From CAZPHU01 sp964419255 (GTDB taxonomy: Bacteria; Fibrobacterota; Chitinivibrionia; Chitinivibrionales; CAYFVL01), in assembly GCA_964419255.1 (NCBI GenBank), contig CAYQOU010000006.1:1-64000 (forward strand): a stretch of 64,000 nt of DNA. The letters run 5' to 3'. The notes below the pieces were generated by a model. That model was not told the origin of the DNA. It searched no databases and saw only the letters and a list, made by a program, of their open reading frames with translations. Position 1 is the stretch's first letter, and every line of letters begins with the position of its first letter. The translations under genes were made by a program, and so were the position numbers. Shown piece after piece: positions 18,691 through 27,627 of the stretch.

Positions 18691-19461
18691 ATGAAAAAAG
18701 CAGCAATGATGTTACTGGTTCTTTCCTGTGCAGTTGGTACTGCCTACTCTCAAACGGCACATGTATTCGGTTCAGTCGGATACGGTTTCGGATATGGAGG
18801 ATATACCGGCGATATTTTTCAATCATACACAGACGACAGGGGTGAGCTGAGCGACGTTGAAGATCATTATTTCAATTATGGCAGAGGCATAAAGCTCGAT
18901 GTAGGTGGCTGGTACGCACTTATGGAGGATTTGGGAGTTCAGGCGGCTCTCGGTTTCTCCTTCGGGGTACCCGATATTAATACTGAGCAGAACACGACTG
19001 CTTTAGTCGATACAAGAACCGATAACACAGAATATGATTTTTTCGTTTTTTCCATCAAGGTACAGGCGGTACCAAGATTTACCGTCGTTCAGCTTCTGGA
19101 TATGTACCTGGGGGTAGGAACCGGACTATATTTTGCCAGCCTATCCTCGCAAACTGAGGCGGAGATAGGTGGGACTACATATACCGAATCAGAAACATTC
19201 GATTCGAAAGCTGCTTTGGGATTCAATGGTTTTATGGGAGCAGATTTCCCCCTGATGGAAGATCTTTCTTTATTTGGAGAAATTGGATTCGAGCAGTTAT
19301 CCTTCACCTGGAAGAAGCAGGAAATCACCGAAACAAACATCCCGGGTTCAAGCGAAAGTACTGTCACCTTTGATAAGGATAGGCCGGATTTACCGGCCCC
19401 GCCAAAAATTCCCGGATCCAACTGGAGCCTCCGTGTAGGAGTCAAGTATTGGCTGTTTTGA
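18691..19461 (+). CDS. Outer-membrane beta-barrel protein precursor, function unknown
   Basis: A cleavable signal peptide (MKKAAMMLLVLSCAVGTAYSQ) is followed by alternating amphipathic strands rich in Gly, Tyr and Phe, such as YGFGYGGYTG, DVGGWYALMED, YLGVGTGLYFASL and GFNGFMGADFPLM, ending in SLRVGVKYWLF with the C-terminal aromatic residue that the BAM machinery recognises. At 256 residues this suggests an 8-10-stranded barrel of the OmpW/OmpA-like or PorT-like class. The GGAGG box eight bases before the ATG is strong, so it may be well expressed. A hairpin terminator follows. No neighbouring gene hints at its role. Confidence 0.8.
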   Translation: MKKAAMMLLVLSCAVGTAYSQTAHVFGSVGYGFGYGGYTGDIFQSYTDDRGELSDVEDHYFNYGRGIKLDVGGWYALMEDLGVQAALGFSFGVPDINTEQNTTALVDTRTDNTEYDFFVFSIKVQAVPRFTVVQLLDMYLGVGTGLYFASLSSQTEAEIGGTTYTESETFDSKAALGFNGFMGADFPLMEDLSLFGEIGFEQLSFTWKKQEITETNIPGSSESTVTFDKDRPDLPAPPKIPGSNWSLRVGVKYWLF

Positions 19462-19496
19462 CGAAGAAAGCGACAAAAGGAAAAGACTAAGACATA

Positions 19497-19526
19497 AAGG
19501 TGGACACATATGTTCACCTTCTTTTG
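19497..19526 (+). terminator. Rho-independent terminator after the beta-barrel gene
   Basis: A 10-bp stem AAGGTGGACA/TGTTCACCTT (19497-19506 with 19511-19520, one G-T pair) with a CATA loop, followed by CTTTTGTTT. It lies 36 bp past the stop codon. Confidence 0.75.
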
Positions 19527-19619
19527 TTTATATGGTCACAGAATTACAGCTACCCAATAACAGATGTTATTTTTCAGTCCCGTTCGCGCCCCCCCAACCA
19601 TCGGATCCTGATTTTTTCA

Positions 19620-20510
19620 TCAGGCCTTTACCTCATTTTTTCCTGTTTCAATCTGCCCCTGTTCATTGCGCCGGCCTTTACTCCACCGGATAATCCCCTC
19701 TACGATCCCACCCAGGCCGAAGATTGTCACCACCAGTTTTATCAGCCCTCCACCGATCGGAATCAGACCGGCCAGCCAGAGAATCACCAGCCCGATAAGC
19801 ACCTCCCAAATCATGGGAATTTCAGGCTTCTTTATGGCCATCCAAAACCGGTGCCCCACAATTTGTCCCACGGCAATATAGCCGAAAACGGCAGCGATTA
19901 AAAGCGCAGCAAACTCTACCGGCAGCAACACTATCCCAATAATGGAGACAGCAAGAACCACAGCCACCGGTATTATAAGCACCAGTACCAAAAGCCCCCA
20001 CAAAAAGGTCTTCAGCGGGTTTTGACTTATGCTGTCGGATACGCCTTCAAGCTGCCGGGGAAGAATCGCGGCCAGCAGCAGTGCAAGGGCGGTAAAACCG
20101 ATAAACATCAGCATGCTGAATGCGGTGGCAAAACCCCACCACACCTTTTCGAAACCCGGCCCGAAGAAATCCCCAAATCCACCTGCAATCTCCACAACAT
20201 CACCTCTGATAATCGCCCCCGGCATCTGATTGACGCTCCCGCCAACCGATACCGCACTTCCCCCCACAATGCCTTCGGGACCAATCGTTACCGATCCGCC
20301 GATTGCAACCGCATCCTGCGTAACTCTGCCATCTACGATCACCGAATCTCCGATGGATACGGCACTTTGCACTCTCATGTTTTTCGTAACATGTACCGGT
20401 CGACCGGTTCGGATTACGCTTCTGCCACGATTTTGCGCCCAGGCCAAAGAACAAAAGATAAATACAATCAGACAGGACAGGAGACATCTTTTTATTGCAG
20501 AAGAGTTCAT
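19620..20510 (-). CDS. Exported bactofilin-like / polymer-forming membrane protein
   Basis: 296 residues. A signal peptide (ending LAWAQ) is followed by a short run of beta-helix-like repeats (SIGDSVIVDGRVTQDAVAIGGSVTIGP and similar, about residues 45-115) of the kind found in bactofilins and polymer-forming cytoskeletal proteins. The C-terminal half has four or five transmembrane helices with a Gly-rich segment (GLIPIGGGLIKLVVTIFGLGG). This combination is common in proteins annotated as polymer-forming with a membrane part; the function is unknown, perhaps an envelope scaffold. The ATG at 20510 is chosen because AGGGGA precedes it and the signal peptide then starts properly; an upstream in-frame ATG at 20615 is less likely. 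Confidence 0.65.
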   Translation of the reverse strand: MNSSAIKRCLLSCLIVFIFCSLAWAQNRGRSVIRTGRPVHVTKNMRVQSAVSIGDSVIVDGRVTQDAVAIGGSVTIGPEGIVGGSAVSVGGSVNQMPGAIIRGDVVEIAGGFGDFFGPGFEKVWWGFATAFSMLMFIGFTALALLLAAILPRQLEGVSDSISQNPLKTFLWGLLVLVLIIPVAVVLAVSIIGIVLLPVEFAALLIAAVFGYIAVGQIVGHRFWMAIKKPEIPMIWEVLIGLVILWLAGLIPIGGGLIKLVVTIFGLGGIVEGIIRWSKGRRNEQGQIETGKNEVKA

Positions 20511-20582
20511 ACCGCTTCCCCTTGTGAAACAACCGAATCTTTTATGGGCGCAAAATAAATAAAGACAATATGGAATAACCGG

Positions 20583-20626
20583 AAAAAAAAGAGGGCGAGA
20601 AGCTTTTTTTGGCATCCCGCCCCTTT
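20583..20626 (-). terminator. Rho-independent terminator after wrbA
   Basis: On the minus strand, a GC-rich stem (AAAGGGGCGGGATGCC pairing with GCTTCTCGCCCTCTTT, one bulge) with an A-rich loop runs into eight T residues. It starts about 20 bp after the wrbA stop codon and lies just upstream of the bactofilin-like gene. Confidence 0.7.
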
Positions 20627-20646
20627 CTTGTGTCGTTGTAATGATT

Positions 20647-21258
20647 TCAGGATGCCAGTTTTACGGCAATGTTTGCGACATGATTCCCCTGAAACCGTGC
20701 ACCGGAAAGCTCATTCTCGCTTGGCATACGCTCACCCTTTGGTCCCGATATGGTGGATGCACCATAAGGTGAGCAGCCGGTTATCTCATTTACAATATTC
20801 TGGCCCGCAAACGCATAGGGCAGTCCCACATACACATAACCCAAATGAAGCAGTGTAGGCAAAAAAGACAAAATCGTGGATTCCTGACCACCATGCTGAG
20901 TGGCCGAGCCGGTAAATATGCTCCCCACTTTGCCCACCAGTGCACCACTTAACCATAAGGGCCCCGCACCATCCATAAATGCACGCATCTGCGCCGAAAC
21001 GTTACCGAAGCGGGTGGGTGCCCCGAAAACGACCGCATCATAATCTGCCAGCTGTTCAACCTCAGCCACCGGTATGTGTGAGAAGGCTTTCTGCGCCTCG
21101 GTGATACCCAGTTTGGCGGTCAATTCAGCAGTCAGGGTCTCAGGCACGCGTTTTATATCGACCTCTACGCCATCAACCGCTCGTGCTCCCTCTGCGACAC
21201 TCTCGGCCAGTCTGTAAAGATGGCCATATGCCGAATAGAATAGAACCATCATCTTCAC
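20647..21258 (-). CDS. wrbA: NAD(P)H:quinone oxidoreductase, WrbA family
   Basis: A 203-residue flavodoxin-fold protein. The FMN phosphate-binding loop is FYSAYGHLYRLAE, and the family signatures FGAPTRFGNVSAQMRAFMD, FTGSATQHGGQESTI and YGASTISGPKGERMPSENE are all present. WrbA uses NAD(P)H for two-electron reduction of quinones, protecting against semiquinone radicals in the cytoplasm. A GTG start at 21258 is supported by AAGGAGG nine bases upstream; the frame is open further but lacks such a site. Monocistronic, with its own terminator. Confidence 0.93.
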   Translation of the reverse strand: MKMMVLFYSAYGHLYRLAESVAEGARAVDGVEVDIKRVPETLTAELTAKLGITEAQKAFSHIPVAEVEQLADYDAVVFGAPTRFGNVSAQMRAFMDGAGPLWLSGALVGKVGSIFTGSATQHGGQESTILSFLPTLLHLGYVYVGLPYAFAGQNIVNEITGCSPYGASTISGPKGERMPSENELSGARFQGNHVANIAVKLAS

Positions 21259-21483
21259 GAAGTATCCTCCTTCTGAGTGTATAGAGTGAACATTTTTAAT
21301 GAGCAAATCCTGTACCACAGTCAAAGGATGAAGGGCTCCACTCGCAGCTGTTTATGAATACGGGTGTGTTTTGGAACATCATTTGCTTTTTAGTTACCTC
21401 AATTCAAGCTCAAAGGCGTAGCAGCCCCGGGCTTTTCGGATAGTGTGATAAGTATCGGCTCGTGAACTATGGAGTTTTTTTGT

Positions 21484-22236
21484 ATGTACACATTGGCGAT
21501 TCTGACCGGTCCTTCCTGCGTGGGGAAAAGCCCCCTATTAAAAGCTGCCCGAGACCTCTACCCGGAGGCATTGGAGCCCTACGAGAAGGTAGTCTTGTAC
21601 ACCAGTCGTTCACCACGGCCGGGTGAGATTGATGGAAAAGACTATTATTTCCGCCCACGGAATACGATTGATAAACTGGCCCACGGAGAGCACATCAGAG
21701 CATTCGAGGTGCGTGGGGATCTTCAGGCAATTGATGTGGAAGAGTTACAAAAGAACCTGCAGCACTCCCCTCTTATTTTTGAAGGAAATCCTTATGCCGC
21801 CAGGCTTATTGCACAGACAGCAGCAGATTTTGATATCTCGGTTCATTCTCTTTTTCTCTCCCCGGTAAACCAGGAGGAGCTCTCGGGTTTGATGGATATG
21901 CAAAGCATATCTGCAGCCGGCGTGATCACCGAGATGATGCGCCGAAAACTTCTTCGCCGCACCCGGGCTCAGAAGGGAAACCTGTCGCTGGAAGACCTTC
22001 AGATGGTGGAGCGGCGTGCCGGGGCGGCATTCGAGGAGATCAGGATGGCACCGCAGTTTGACTATGTACTTCCCAATCATGATGGTGAAGACAGTGAACA
22101 TTGGGAGGCACTTTCGTTTCTTTTCGGAGATGCCCGCAAAGCGGTTCGAGCGTTTGTGCAACTGCTCGACGGCAAACAGAGCGCTCCGATAGAGACATGG
22201 TCAGAAAGCCTGTTTACTGGTAAGGATTTGGTATGA
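21484..22236 (+). CDS. Guanylate-kinase-like P-loop protein
   Basis: 250 residues. The N-terminus has the P-loop GPSCVGKS and the guanylate kinase signature YTSRSPRPGEIDGKDYYF, followed by a helix-strand order typical of the fold. Canonical Gmk is about 200 residues; here the C-terminal ~60 residues extend beyond the family (to the end GKDLV). It may phosphorylate GMP or act on a related substrate. PhnN-like and PDZ-free guanylate-kinase-like proteins are alternatives. Its stop overlaps the start of a CHAD-domain gene by 4 bp (ATGA), so the two are co-translated and may share a nucleotide/polyphosphate theme. Start at 21484 rather than the ATG five codons earlier is a family-based guess. Confidence 0.7.
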   Translation: MYTLAILTGPSCVGKSPLLKAARDLYPEALEPYEKVVLYTSRSPRPGEIDGKDYYFRPRNTIDKLAHGEHIRAFEVRGDLQAIDVEELQKNLQHSPLIFEGNPYAARLIAQTAADFDISVHSLFLSPVNQEELSGLMDMQSISAAGVITEMMRRKLLRRTRAQKGNLSLEDLQMVERRAGAAFEEIRMAPQFDYVLPNHDGEDSEHWEALSFLFGDARKAVRAFVQLLDGKQSAPIETWSESLFTGKDLV

Positions 22237-23147
22237 GTTATTCTCTTCACAAGGAAAAGAAACTGAACGCTTCGGTTAAAAAAATTGTAACTCAACAGAT
22301 TGAAAATGCAGTCGAAAGCCTGCAGTCTACCCGCGATGCTTCATCGGAAGGTATTCATGAGGCGAGGAAAAGCTTCAAAAAAATACGTGCCATCCTGCGC
22401 CTTGTCCGTCCGGCCATTAAAGGCAGATACAAGCAGGGAAACAGCATCTATCGTTCTTTTGGACACAGACTATCAGATTGGCGTGATGCAAAGGTGGTTA
22501 TCGCCACTCTCGAGGAGCTTCAAAAGACTTTTTCCGAAAGAATAAAAATGCATTTTTTCTCTTCCGCGCGCAAAGCGCTGGAAGCGCATTTCGATCCTGT
22601 CATGTCGGATATTGTCCGTCTCAGAATCACTGTCGAAGAACTTACCACCTCTCTTGCCGAGCAGAAAAAGAAATGGGGGGAAATGCCATTGACTATCTCG
22701 GTCGACGACATAACCGGTGGTGCGCAAAGGACATACGGCAAGGCACGTAAAGCCCGGCTGGTTGCCTATGAGCAGCCTTCCGGGCTAAACTTCCACCAGT
22801 GGCGCAAGTATGTCAAGTATCACTGGTACCATTTGCGTCTGCTCAAAGATATCTGGCCTCCGGTTATGAATGCATTCATAGCACAGGCTCACAGCCTGGG
22901 AGACATGCTGGGCTCTGAACATGATCTTACTATTCTGCACGACAGCCTCACCGGCATGGATCAACGGCAGTTCGCCCCTGCCGATTTGGACATTCTTTTG
23001 GAGCTTATCGACATACAGCAGCAGAAACTTCGCCGACAGGCACAGGGATTGGGGATACGGCTTTTTTCAAGCACTCCCGGCGATTTTCGGCAGCGCCTTT
23101 CCTCCTGTATTTACGCCTGTCAAATGGAGGACGAGGTCAGGTGGTAG
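22233..23147 (+). CDS. CHAD-domain protein (polyphosphate-binding helical domain)
   Basis: 304 residues, nearly all CHAD. Conserved His/Lys/Arg positions are visible: IHEARKSFKKIRAILRL near residue 40, LSDWRDAKVV near 85, LNFHQWRKYVKYHWYHLR near 190 and LGDMLGSEHDLTIL near 225. CHAD domains bind polyphosphate through a basic groove and often occur next to CYTH triphosphatases; here the partner is a guanylate-kinase-like protein with a 4-bp overlap instead. The domain is predicted to be cytoplasmic. Its molecular role is not settled even in studied relatives. Confidence 0.85.
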   Translation: MSYSLHKEKKLNASVKKIVTQQIENAVESLQSTRDASSEGIHEARKSFKKIRAILRLVRPAIKGRYKQGNSIYRSFGHRLSDWRDAKVVIATLEELQKTFSERIKMHFFSSARKALEAHFDPVMSDIVRLRITVEELTTSLAEQKKKWGEMPLTISVDDITGGAQRTYGKARKARLVAYEQPSGLNFHQWRKYVKYHWYHLRLLKDIWPPVMNAFIAQAHSLGDMLGSEHDLTILHDSLTGMDQRQFAPADLDILLELIDIQQQKLRRQAQGLGIRLFSSTPGDFRQRLSSCIYACQMEDEVRW

Positions 23148-23237
23148 TCGTCTTGGCACACTGTTCGCTGTCCTTTGTACGGCAGAAAGCATCCAGACAG
23201 ACTCTTGCATCCAAGAGCCGAATCGAAAGGAACATGC

Positions 23238-25472
23238 ATGGCTTCCCGAACATACGCAGTAGGTACCTGTCGTACGCTGATAATTTCACTGCTGGGATTG
23301 GGTGCCCTCTGTACGATGCAGGAAGGATCATCCGAAAGAAAGAGTAAATCGATGGAATGGGTTGGAAAGAATAGATTATCGGATCAAACAAGTCCCTACC
23401 TTCTGCAGCATGCCGACAATCCTGTCAACTGGCATCCCTGGGGAGACGAGGCATTCGAGCAGGCGCGTGCCCAAAATAAACCGGTCTTTCTGTCAATCGG
23501 TTATGCGGCATGCCACTGGTGCCATGTGATGGAACGAGAGTCGTTTGAGAATGCGGAAATCGCCTCCCTGCTAAATACTCATTTTATTTCGATCAAGGTA
23601 GACCGGGAACAGCGTCCGGATGTAGATGAGATATACATGAATGCGGTACAACTGATGACCGGCACCGGCGGATGGCCACTTACCGTGTTTCTGACCCCTG
23701 ATAAAAAGCCTTTCTATGGTGGAACCTACTTTCCCCCGAGAGACCGGGAGAATCAGATGGGCCTGATTTCACTTCTTAGCGCCGTTGCCTCGGCCTGGAA
23801 ATCCGAGCAAAACAAAATTCTGTCAAATGCCTCCGATGTCACCATAGCGATGACACAGTACGCAGCCACTCTACAGGGGGACAAAAATACTCAGGCCAAG
23901 CTGACGGCAGAGGTTTTAGATAAGGCGACGCGCAAATTGGCCACAATTTTCGATCCCGATGAGGGAGGATTTGGAGAGGAGCCGAAATTTCCCCAGCCAA
24001 TGGCTGTGGAAATTCTCTTGCGACAGTCATCAAATCGCGATTACACCCAGCCCATTGCCATGACTGTTTTGACATTACAGAAAATGGCTCGCGGTGGAAT
24101 CTTCGACCATATAGGAGGAGGATTCCATCGATATGCGACCGACAAAAAATGGCGTGTGCCTCATTTTGAGAAGATGTTATATGACAATGCACTTCTGTGC
24201 GACAGCTATCTGCACGCCTATCAGGCAACCGGTGAGGAGCTGTTCGGCTCGACCGCAAGGCATATTCTCGATTACGTTCGACGCGAAATGACGCATCCAA
24301 AGGGAGGTTTTTTCTCCACGCAGGATGCCGACAGTGAGGGAAAAGAGGGTATGTTTTACCTCTGGAGCCGGGAAGAAATATTAAACATTCTGGGAGAGGA
24401 ACAAGGGAAGGTTTTCATCGATTTTTTCAATGTGCGACAGGAAGGGAACTTCTCTTCACCACAGGAATATCACAGAGGTAAAAATATCCTCTTTCGCAAC
24501 GATTCAGAAAACCTGTTGGCGGAGAAACACGGTCTGACCACCAAGCAGCTGCTACAACTCGTCTCCAATGGATCGCATGCGCTGCTAAAAGAAAGATCTG
24601 GCCGAGTCCATCCGACAAAGGACGACAAAATTATAACCGCGTGGAATGGCATGATGATATCAGCCTTTACCCATGGTTATCAGATCCTGCGGGAAGAGCG
24701 ATATCGTGACATTGCGGAAAAAGCGGCATTTTTCCTTCTCGATTCACTTTACGATGGAAAAAACCTCAGACACATGTACCGGGCGGGCAGAGCAGATAGT
24801 ACTGCTTTTCTGGAAGACTATGCGGCCCTGATAATAGCCTTTATCGACCTTTACGAAACAACATTCGATCATAAGTGGCTGGTTCGGGCAGAAACATTAA
24901 CCGAGCGCATGATAAGGCTTTTCTGGGATAAGAATGATGGTGGATTTTTTTTCCGCCCCCTGACAGAGCCTGCAATCATAACCCGCCTTAAACCGGCAAA
25001 TGACGGCTCCACACCCTCGGGGAATGCACTGGCTGCATCCGCATTGCTGCGGCTTTCTGTCTTTCTGGATAATAATGACTACCGAACTAAAGCCGAGACG
25101 ATTCTCCGCATGCACATAGAAAATATGATGACAAATCCCTTGGCTTATGCATCGATGATCTCTGCACTCGACTTTTACATCCAGACTCCACTGGAAATTG
25201 CCATCGCGGGTGAGCCCGACGCGGCCGACACCAGACACCTGCTGTCGACCCTGCATAAGCAATACATTCCAAACAAGATAGTGGCTCTGGTTTCACCCAA
25301 TCAGGTGCATGGAACCGATATCCAGGACTATATCCCTTTGCTGTCTGGGAAAGGCCTTATCAATCAACGAGCTACCGCCTACGTCTGCCAAAACTATTCC
25401 TGTGGGCCACCGGTGACCAATCCGAATTCATTCAGAGATATGCTTGTGGGTAGAACCACGACCCGGAGATAA
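23238..25472 (+). CDS. YyaL/DUF255 protein with N-terminal thioredoxin-like domain (spermatogenesis-associated protein 20 family)
   Basis: 744 residues. After a hydrophobic N-terminus (LIISLLGLGALC, likely a signal peptide) comes the family start NRLSDQTSPYLLQHADNPV, a thioredoxin-like fold with the CxxC in AACHWCHVMERESF, and the conserved segments VDREQRPDVDEIYM and GTGGWPLTVFLTP. Residues ~230-700 form a glycosidase-like alpha/alpha barrel (GGGFHRYATDKKWRVPHFEKMLYDNA, TKDDKIITAWNGMMISAF). The biochemical activity of the family is not established. AAGGA before the ATG at 23238 supports this start. An export signal is unusual for the family, whose bacterial members are often described as cytoplasmic. 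Confidence 0.88.
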   Translation: MASRTYAVGTCRTLIISLLGLGALCTMQEGSSERKSKSMEWVGKNRLSDQTSPYLLQHADNPVNWHPWGDEAFEQARAQNKPVFLSIGYAACHWCHVMERESFENAEIASLLNTHFISIKVDREQRPDVDEIYMNAVQLMTGTGGWPLTVFLTPDKKPFYGGTYFPPRDRENQMGLISLLSAVASAWKSEQNKILSNASDVTIAMTQYAATLQGDKNTQAKLTAEVLDKATRKLATIFDPDEGGFGEEPKFPQPMAVEILLRQSSNRDYTQPIAMTVLTLQKMARGGIFDHIGGGFHRYATDKKWRVPHFEKMLYDNALLCDSYLHAYQATGEELFGSTARHILDYVRREMTHPKGGFFSTQDADSEGKEGMFYLWSREEILNILGEEQGKVFIDFFNVRQEGNFSSPQEYHRGKNILFRNDSENLLAEKHGLTTKQLLQLVSNGSHALLKERSGRVHPTKDDKIITAWNGMMISAFTHGYQILREERYRDIAEKAAFFLLDSLYDGKNLRHMYRAGRADSTAFLEDYAALIIAFIDLYETTFDHKWLVRAETLTERMIRLFWDKNDGGFFFRPLTEPAIITRLKPANDGSTPSGNALAASALLRLSVFLDNNDYRTKAETILRMHIENMMTNPLAYASMISALDFYIQTPLEIAIAGEPDAADTRHLLSTLHKQYIPNKIVALVSPNQVHGTDIQDYIPLLSGKGLINQRATAYVCQNYSCGPPVTNPNSFRDMLVGRTTTRR

Positions 25473-25568
25473 CTATATTTCACAGGGTAGTAGAGCCTAT
25501 AGATAGCAAATGCAGCAATGAGCCGATTTTCGATCTCGATCTATTCTAACTGGACGAAAGGGATCTAT

Positions 25569-26621
25569 ATGACAACAAAGCCAAAAGTAGCATTCTTTGA
25601 CACCAAGCCTTACGACCGCCTTTCATTCGAACGGTTTATGAACGATTATCCCGTCGATATTCATTTTTATCATCCGCATCTGAGTGAGGAGACGGTGGCC
25701 TTGACTCAGGGGTTTGATGCTGTGTGTGTATTTGTAAACGACTCCGTATCACGGGAAGTAACAGAGCAGCTGTGTAACAATGGTGTTCGACTTATCGCAC
25801 TTCGCTGCGCCGGATACAACAACGTCGAACTCGAATCGGTGTATGGCAAAATACATGTGGTGCGCGTTCCGGAATACTCCCCGTATGCCGTAGCCGAACA
25901 TACGGTTGCATTGCTGCTGGCACTGAATCGAAAGACACACAAGGCATATTCCCGGACTCGTGACAGCAACTTCAGTATAAACGGCCTGTTGGGCTTTGAT
26001 CTCCACGGCAAGACCGCCGGGATAATCGGCACGGGAAAAATCGGACGGGTCACCATAGGTATCCTCAGGGGATTCGGGATGAAGGTCCTGGCTTTCGACC
26101 CCTACCCTAACGAAAAAGCGGCCCAGGAACTGGGCTATACGCATGTGGATCTTGCTCAATTGTATGCGGAGTCGGATATCATCTCACTGCATTGTCCGCT
26201 GACGCCGGAAAACATGTACATGATCAACCGTAAATCGATAGCCCAGATGAAAGAAGGCGTATTTATTCTTAATACCGGCCGCGGAAAGCTGATAAACACC
26301 TCCGATCTTATCGAAGGTCTGAAGAGTCAGAAAATCGGCGCAGCAGGCCTGGATGTGTACGAAGAGGAAACCGATTATTTCTTCGAGGATTTCTCCGGCG
26401 AGGTTCTCACCGATGATGTGCTTGCACGCCTGTTGACATTCCCTAACGTCCTGGTGACCTCACACCAGGCTTTTTTCACACGGGAGGCGCTCAACAACAT
26501 CGCCAATACAACTCTGACAAACATAACCTCCTATTTCGAAAAGGGGGAGCTTGCACATGAAGTATGCTATCGATGCGGCAAGGGAGAGTGTATTCGTCAA
26601 AAAACCGGCAAATGTTTTTAG
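25569..26621 (+). CDS. D-lactate dehydrogenase-type 2-hydroxyacid dehydrogenase
   Basis: 350 residues of the D-isomer-specific dehydrogenase family. The NAD-binding motif is GIIGTGKIGRVTIGIL; catalytic residues are the Arg in LRCAGYNNVE, the Glu in LDVYEEETDYF and the His in TSHQAFFT. The layout and the segment RDSNFSINGLLGFDL match fermentative D-lactate dehydrogenases, which regenerate NAD from pyruvate reduction. AAAGGGA seven bases before the ATG at 25569 fixes the start. The last ~20 residues carry four Cys (CYRCGKGEC and one more), an addition not needed for catalysis and possibly a metal or redox site. A hairpin terminator follows. Confidence 0.88.
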   Translation: MTTKPKVAFFDTKPYDRLSFERFMNDYPVDIHFYHPHLSEETVALTQGFDAVCVFVNDSVSREVTEQLCNNGVRLIALRCAGYNNVELESVYGKIHVVRVPEYSPYAVAEHTVALLLALNRKTHKAYSRTRDSNFSINGLLGFDLHGKTAGIIGTGKIGRVTIGILRGFGMKVLAFDPYPNEKAAQELGYTHVDLAQLYAESDIISLHCPLTPENMYMINRKSIAQMKEGVFILNTGRGKLINTSDLIEGLKSQKIGAAGLDVYEEETDYFFEDFSGEVLTDDVLARLLTFPNVLVTSHQAFFTREALNNIANTTLTNITSYFEKGELAHEVCYRCGKGECIRQKTGKCF

Positions 26622-26631
26622 GTGAACAGCT

Positions 26632-26659
26632 AAAGAGGCCCCTTGGGCGTCTCTTTTTA
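26632..26659 (+). terminator. Rho-independent terminator after the D-lactate dehydrogenase gene
   Basis: AAAGAGGC pairs with GCGTCTCTTT around a CCCTTGG loop, followed by TTTTT. It begins ten bases after the stop codon. Confidence 0.75.
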
Positions 26660-26702
26660 TGGCTCCGCAGAAAAAAACAGAAACCCTGATACAATTCGGC
26701 AA

Positions 26703-27539
26703 CTAATTTCTTTTACGGATGCCAATTACATTGGGAAGCGGGTAAGACACGGAAAACGTTGCCCCCTCTTTTCCGTGCTCGTATAAACCATTAAGCTCGA
26801 TGCCAGTATTACCCTTGGAAATGTACATTCCGGCGGGAGGGCCCCCCTCCAGGTACATCATTCTATCGATGTTAAGTGGAAGATCCTGGCAGGTTTTGAT
26901 GAAATTGTGAGTACTCATGGGCAGCTCCGAGAATATCATCATCAGCTCTCCATCATTATTGATGGCAAAAGAACAGATGCTTGTTTTTTTCTTCTGTTGC
27001 TGCCAGACATTTCTGCCGGTGCAGCTGATCATGCGAATATTCTGGATGACGCTCTGGTAGTGATTACGTATAGAGTCAACATTATCACACTCCATGTCGA
27101 GCATTCTGAAACGGGGATCGGTTGAATCTTTGGGATTAAAGACCAGGACACTCTTATAATCGCGGCGAATACGCCCGTTATTCACATAATTAAACTGCTT
27201 CATATACCCGACATGCGTGCTGTAATCCTTTGCATACATCCCCGCATTTATAGCCGCTACAAGATTGTGCCTGCGGCACCATTCTTTCGTGGTTAAATTC
27301 GTGCTGTCAAGATTTCCGGCGCTGAGAAGATCCAGATCAAACTGCGATGTGTCGAACCGAAAAGCCGTGATCCGAAATGCATCAGTACTCCTGTCTTCGA
27401 ATCGTCTCATGAAAACACCGGATGTTATCTCCTGCCATTTTCCCCTGGACGGGAATACCGTTTCACTGGGAGTGATAAAGGCCAGGATCATGATCACAGG
27501 AACAATCGTTTTAAGTACTTTAGACACAGACACCTTCAT
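26703..27539 (-). CDS. Exported phosphodiester glycosidase (NAGPA-domain) family protein
   Basis: 278 residues. A signal anchor or signal peptide (KVLKTIVPVIMILAFITPSE) precedes a domain with the NAGPA signs: AAINAGMYAKDYSTHVGYMK near residue 95, ICSFAINNDGELMMIF near 190 and the active-site-like stretch MYLEGGPPAGMYI near 230. Well-known members carry DGGGSS at that place, so this one is a variant. Family enzymes cleave N-acetylglucosamine phosphodiesters (mammalian uncovering enzyme) or act on cell-wall glycans in bacteria. It is predicted to work in the periplasm. A long leader with inverted repeats lies upstream. Confidence 0.75.
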   Translation of the reverse strand: MKVSVSKVLKTIVPVIMILAFITPSETVFPSRGKWQEITSGVFMRRFEDRSTDAFRITAFRFDTSQFDLDLLSAGNLDSTNLTTKEWCRRHNLVAAINAGMYAKDYSTHVGYMKQFNYVNNGRIRRDYKSVLVFNPKDSTDPRFRMLDMECDNVDSIRNHYQSVIQNIRMISCTGRNVWQQQKKKTSICSFAINNDGELMMIFSELPMSTHNFIKTCQDLPLNIDRMMYLEGGPPAGMYISKGNTGIELNGLYEHGKEGATFSVSYPLPNVIGIRKRN

Positions 27540-27627
27540 TGCAGCGATGAGTTTATCCTAATCCAGTCGAGCTGTGCTGTAGCAGACAAGCCCCACATTG
27601 AAATCAAAAGAAATCATGAAAAAAAGA

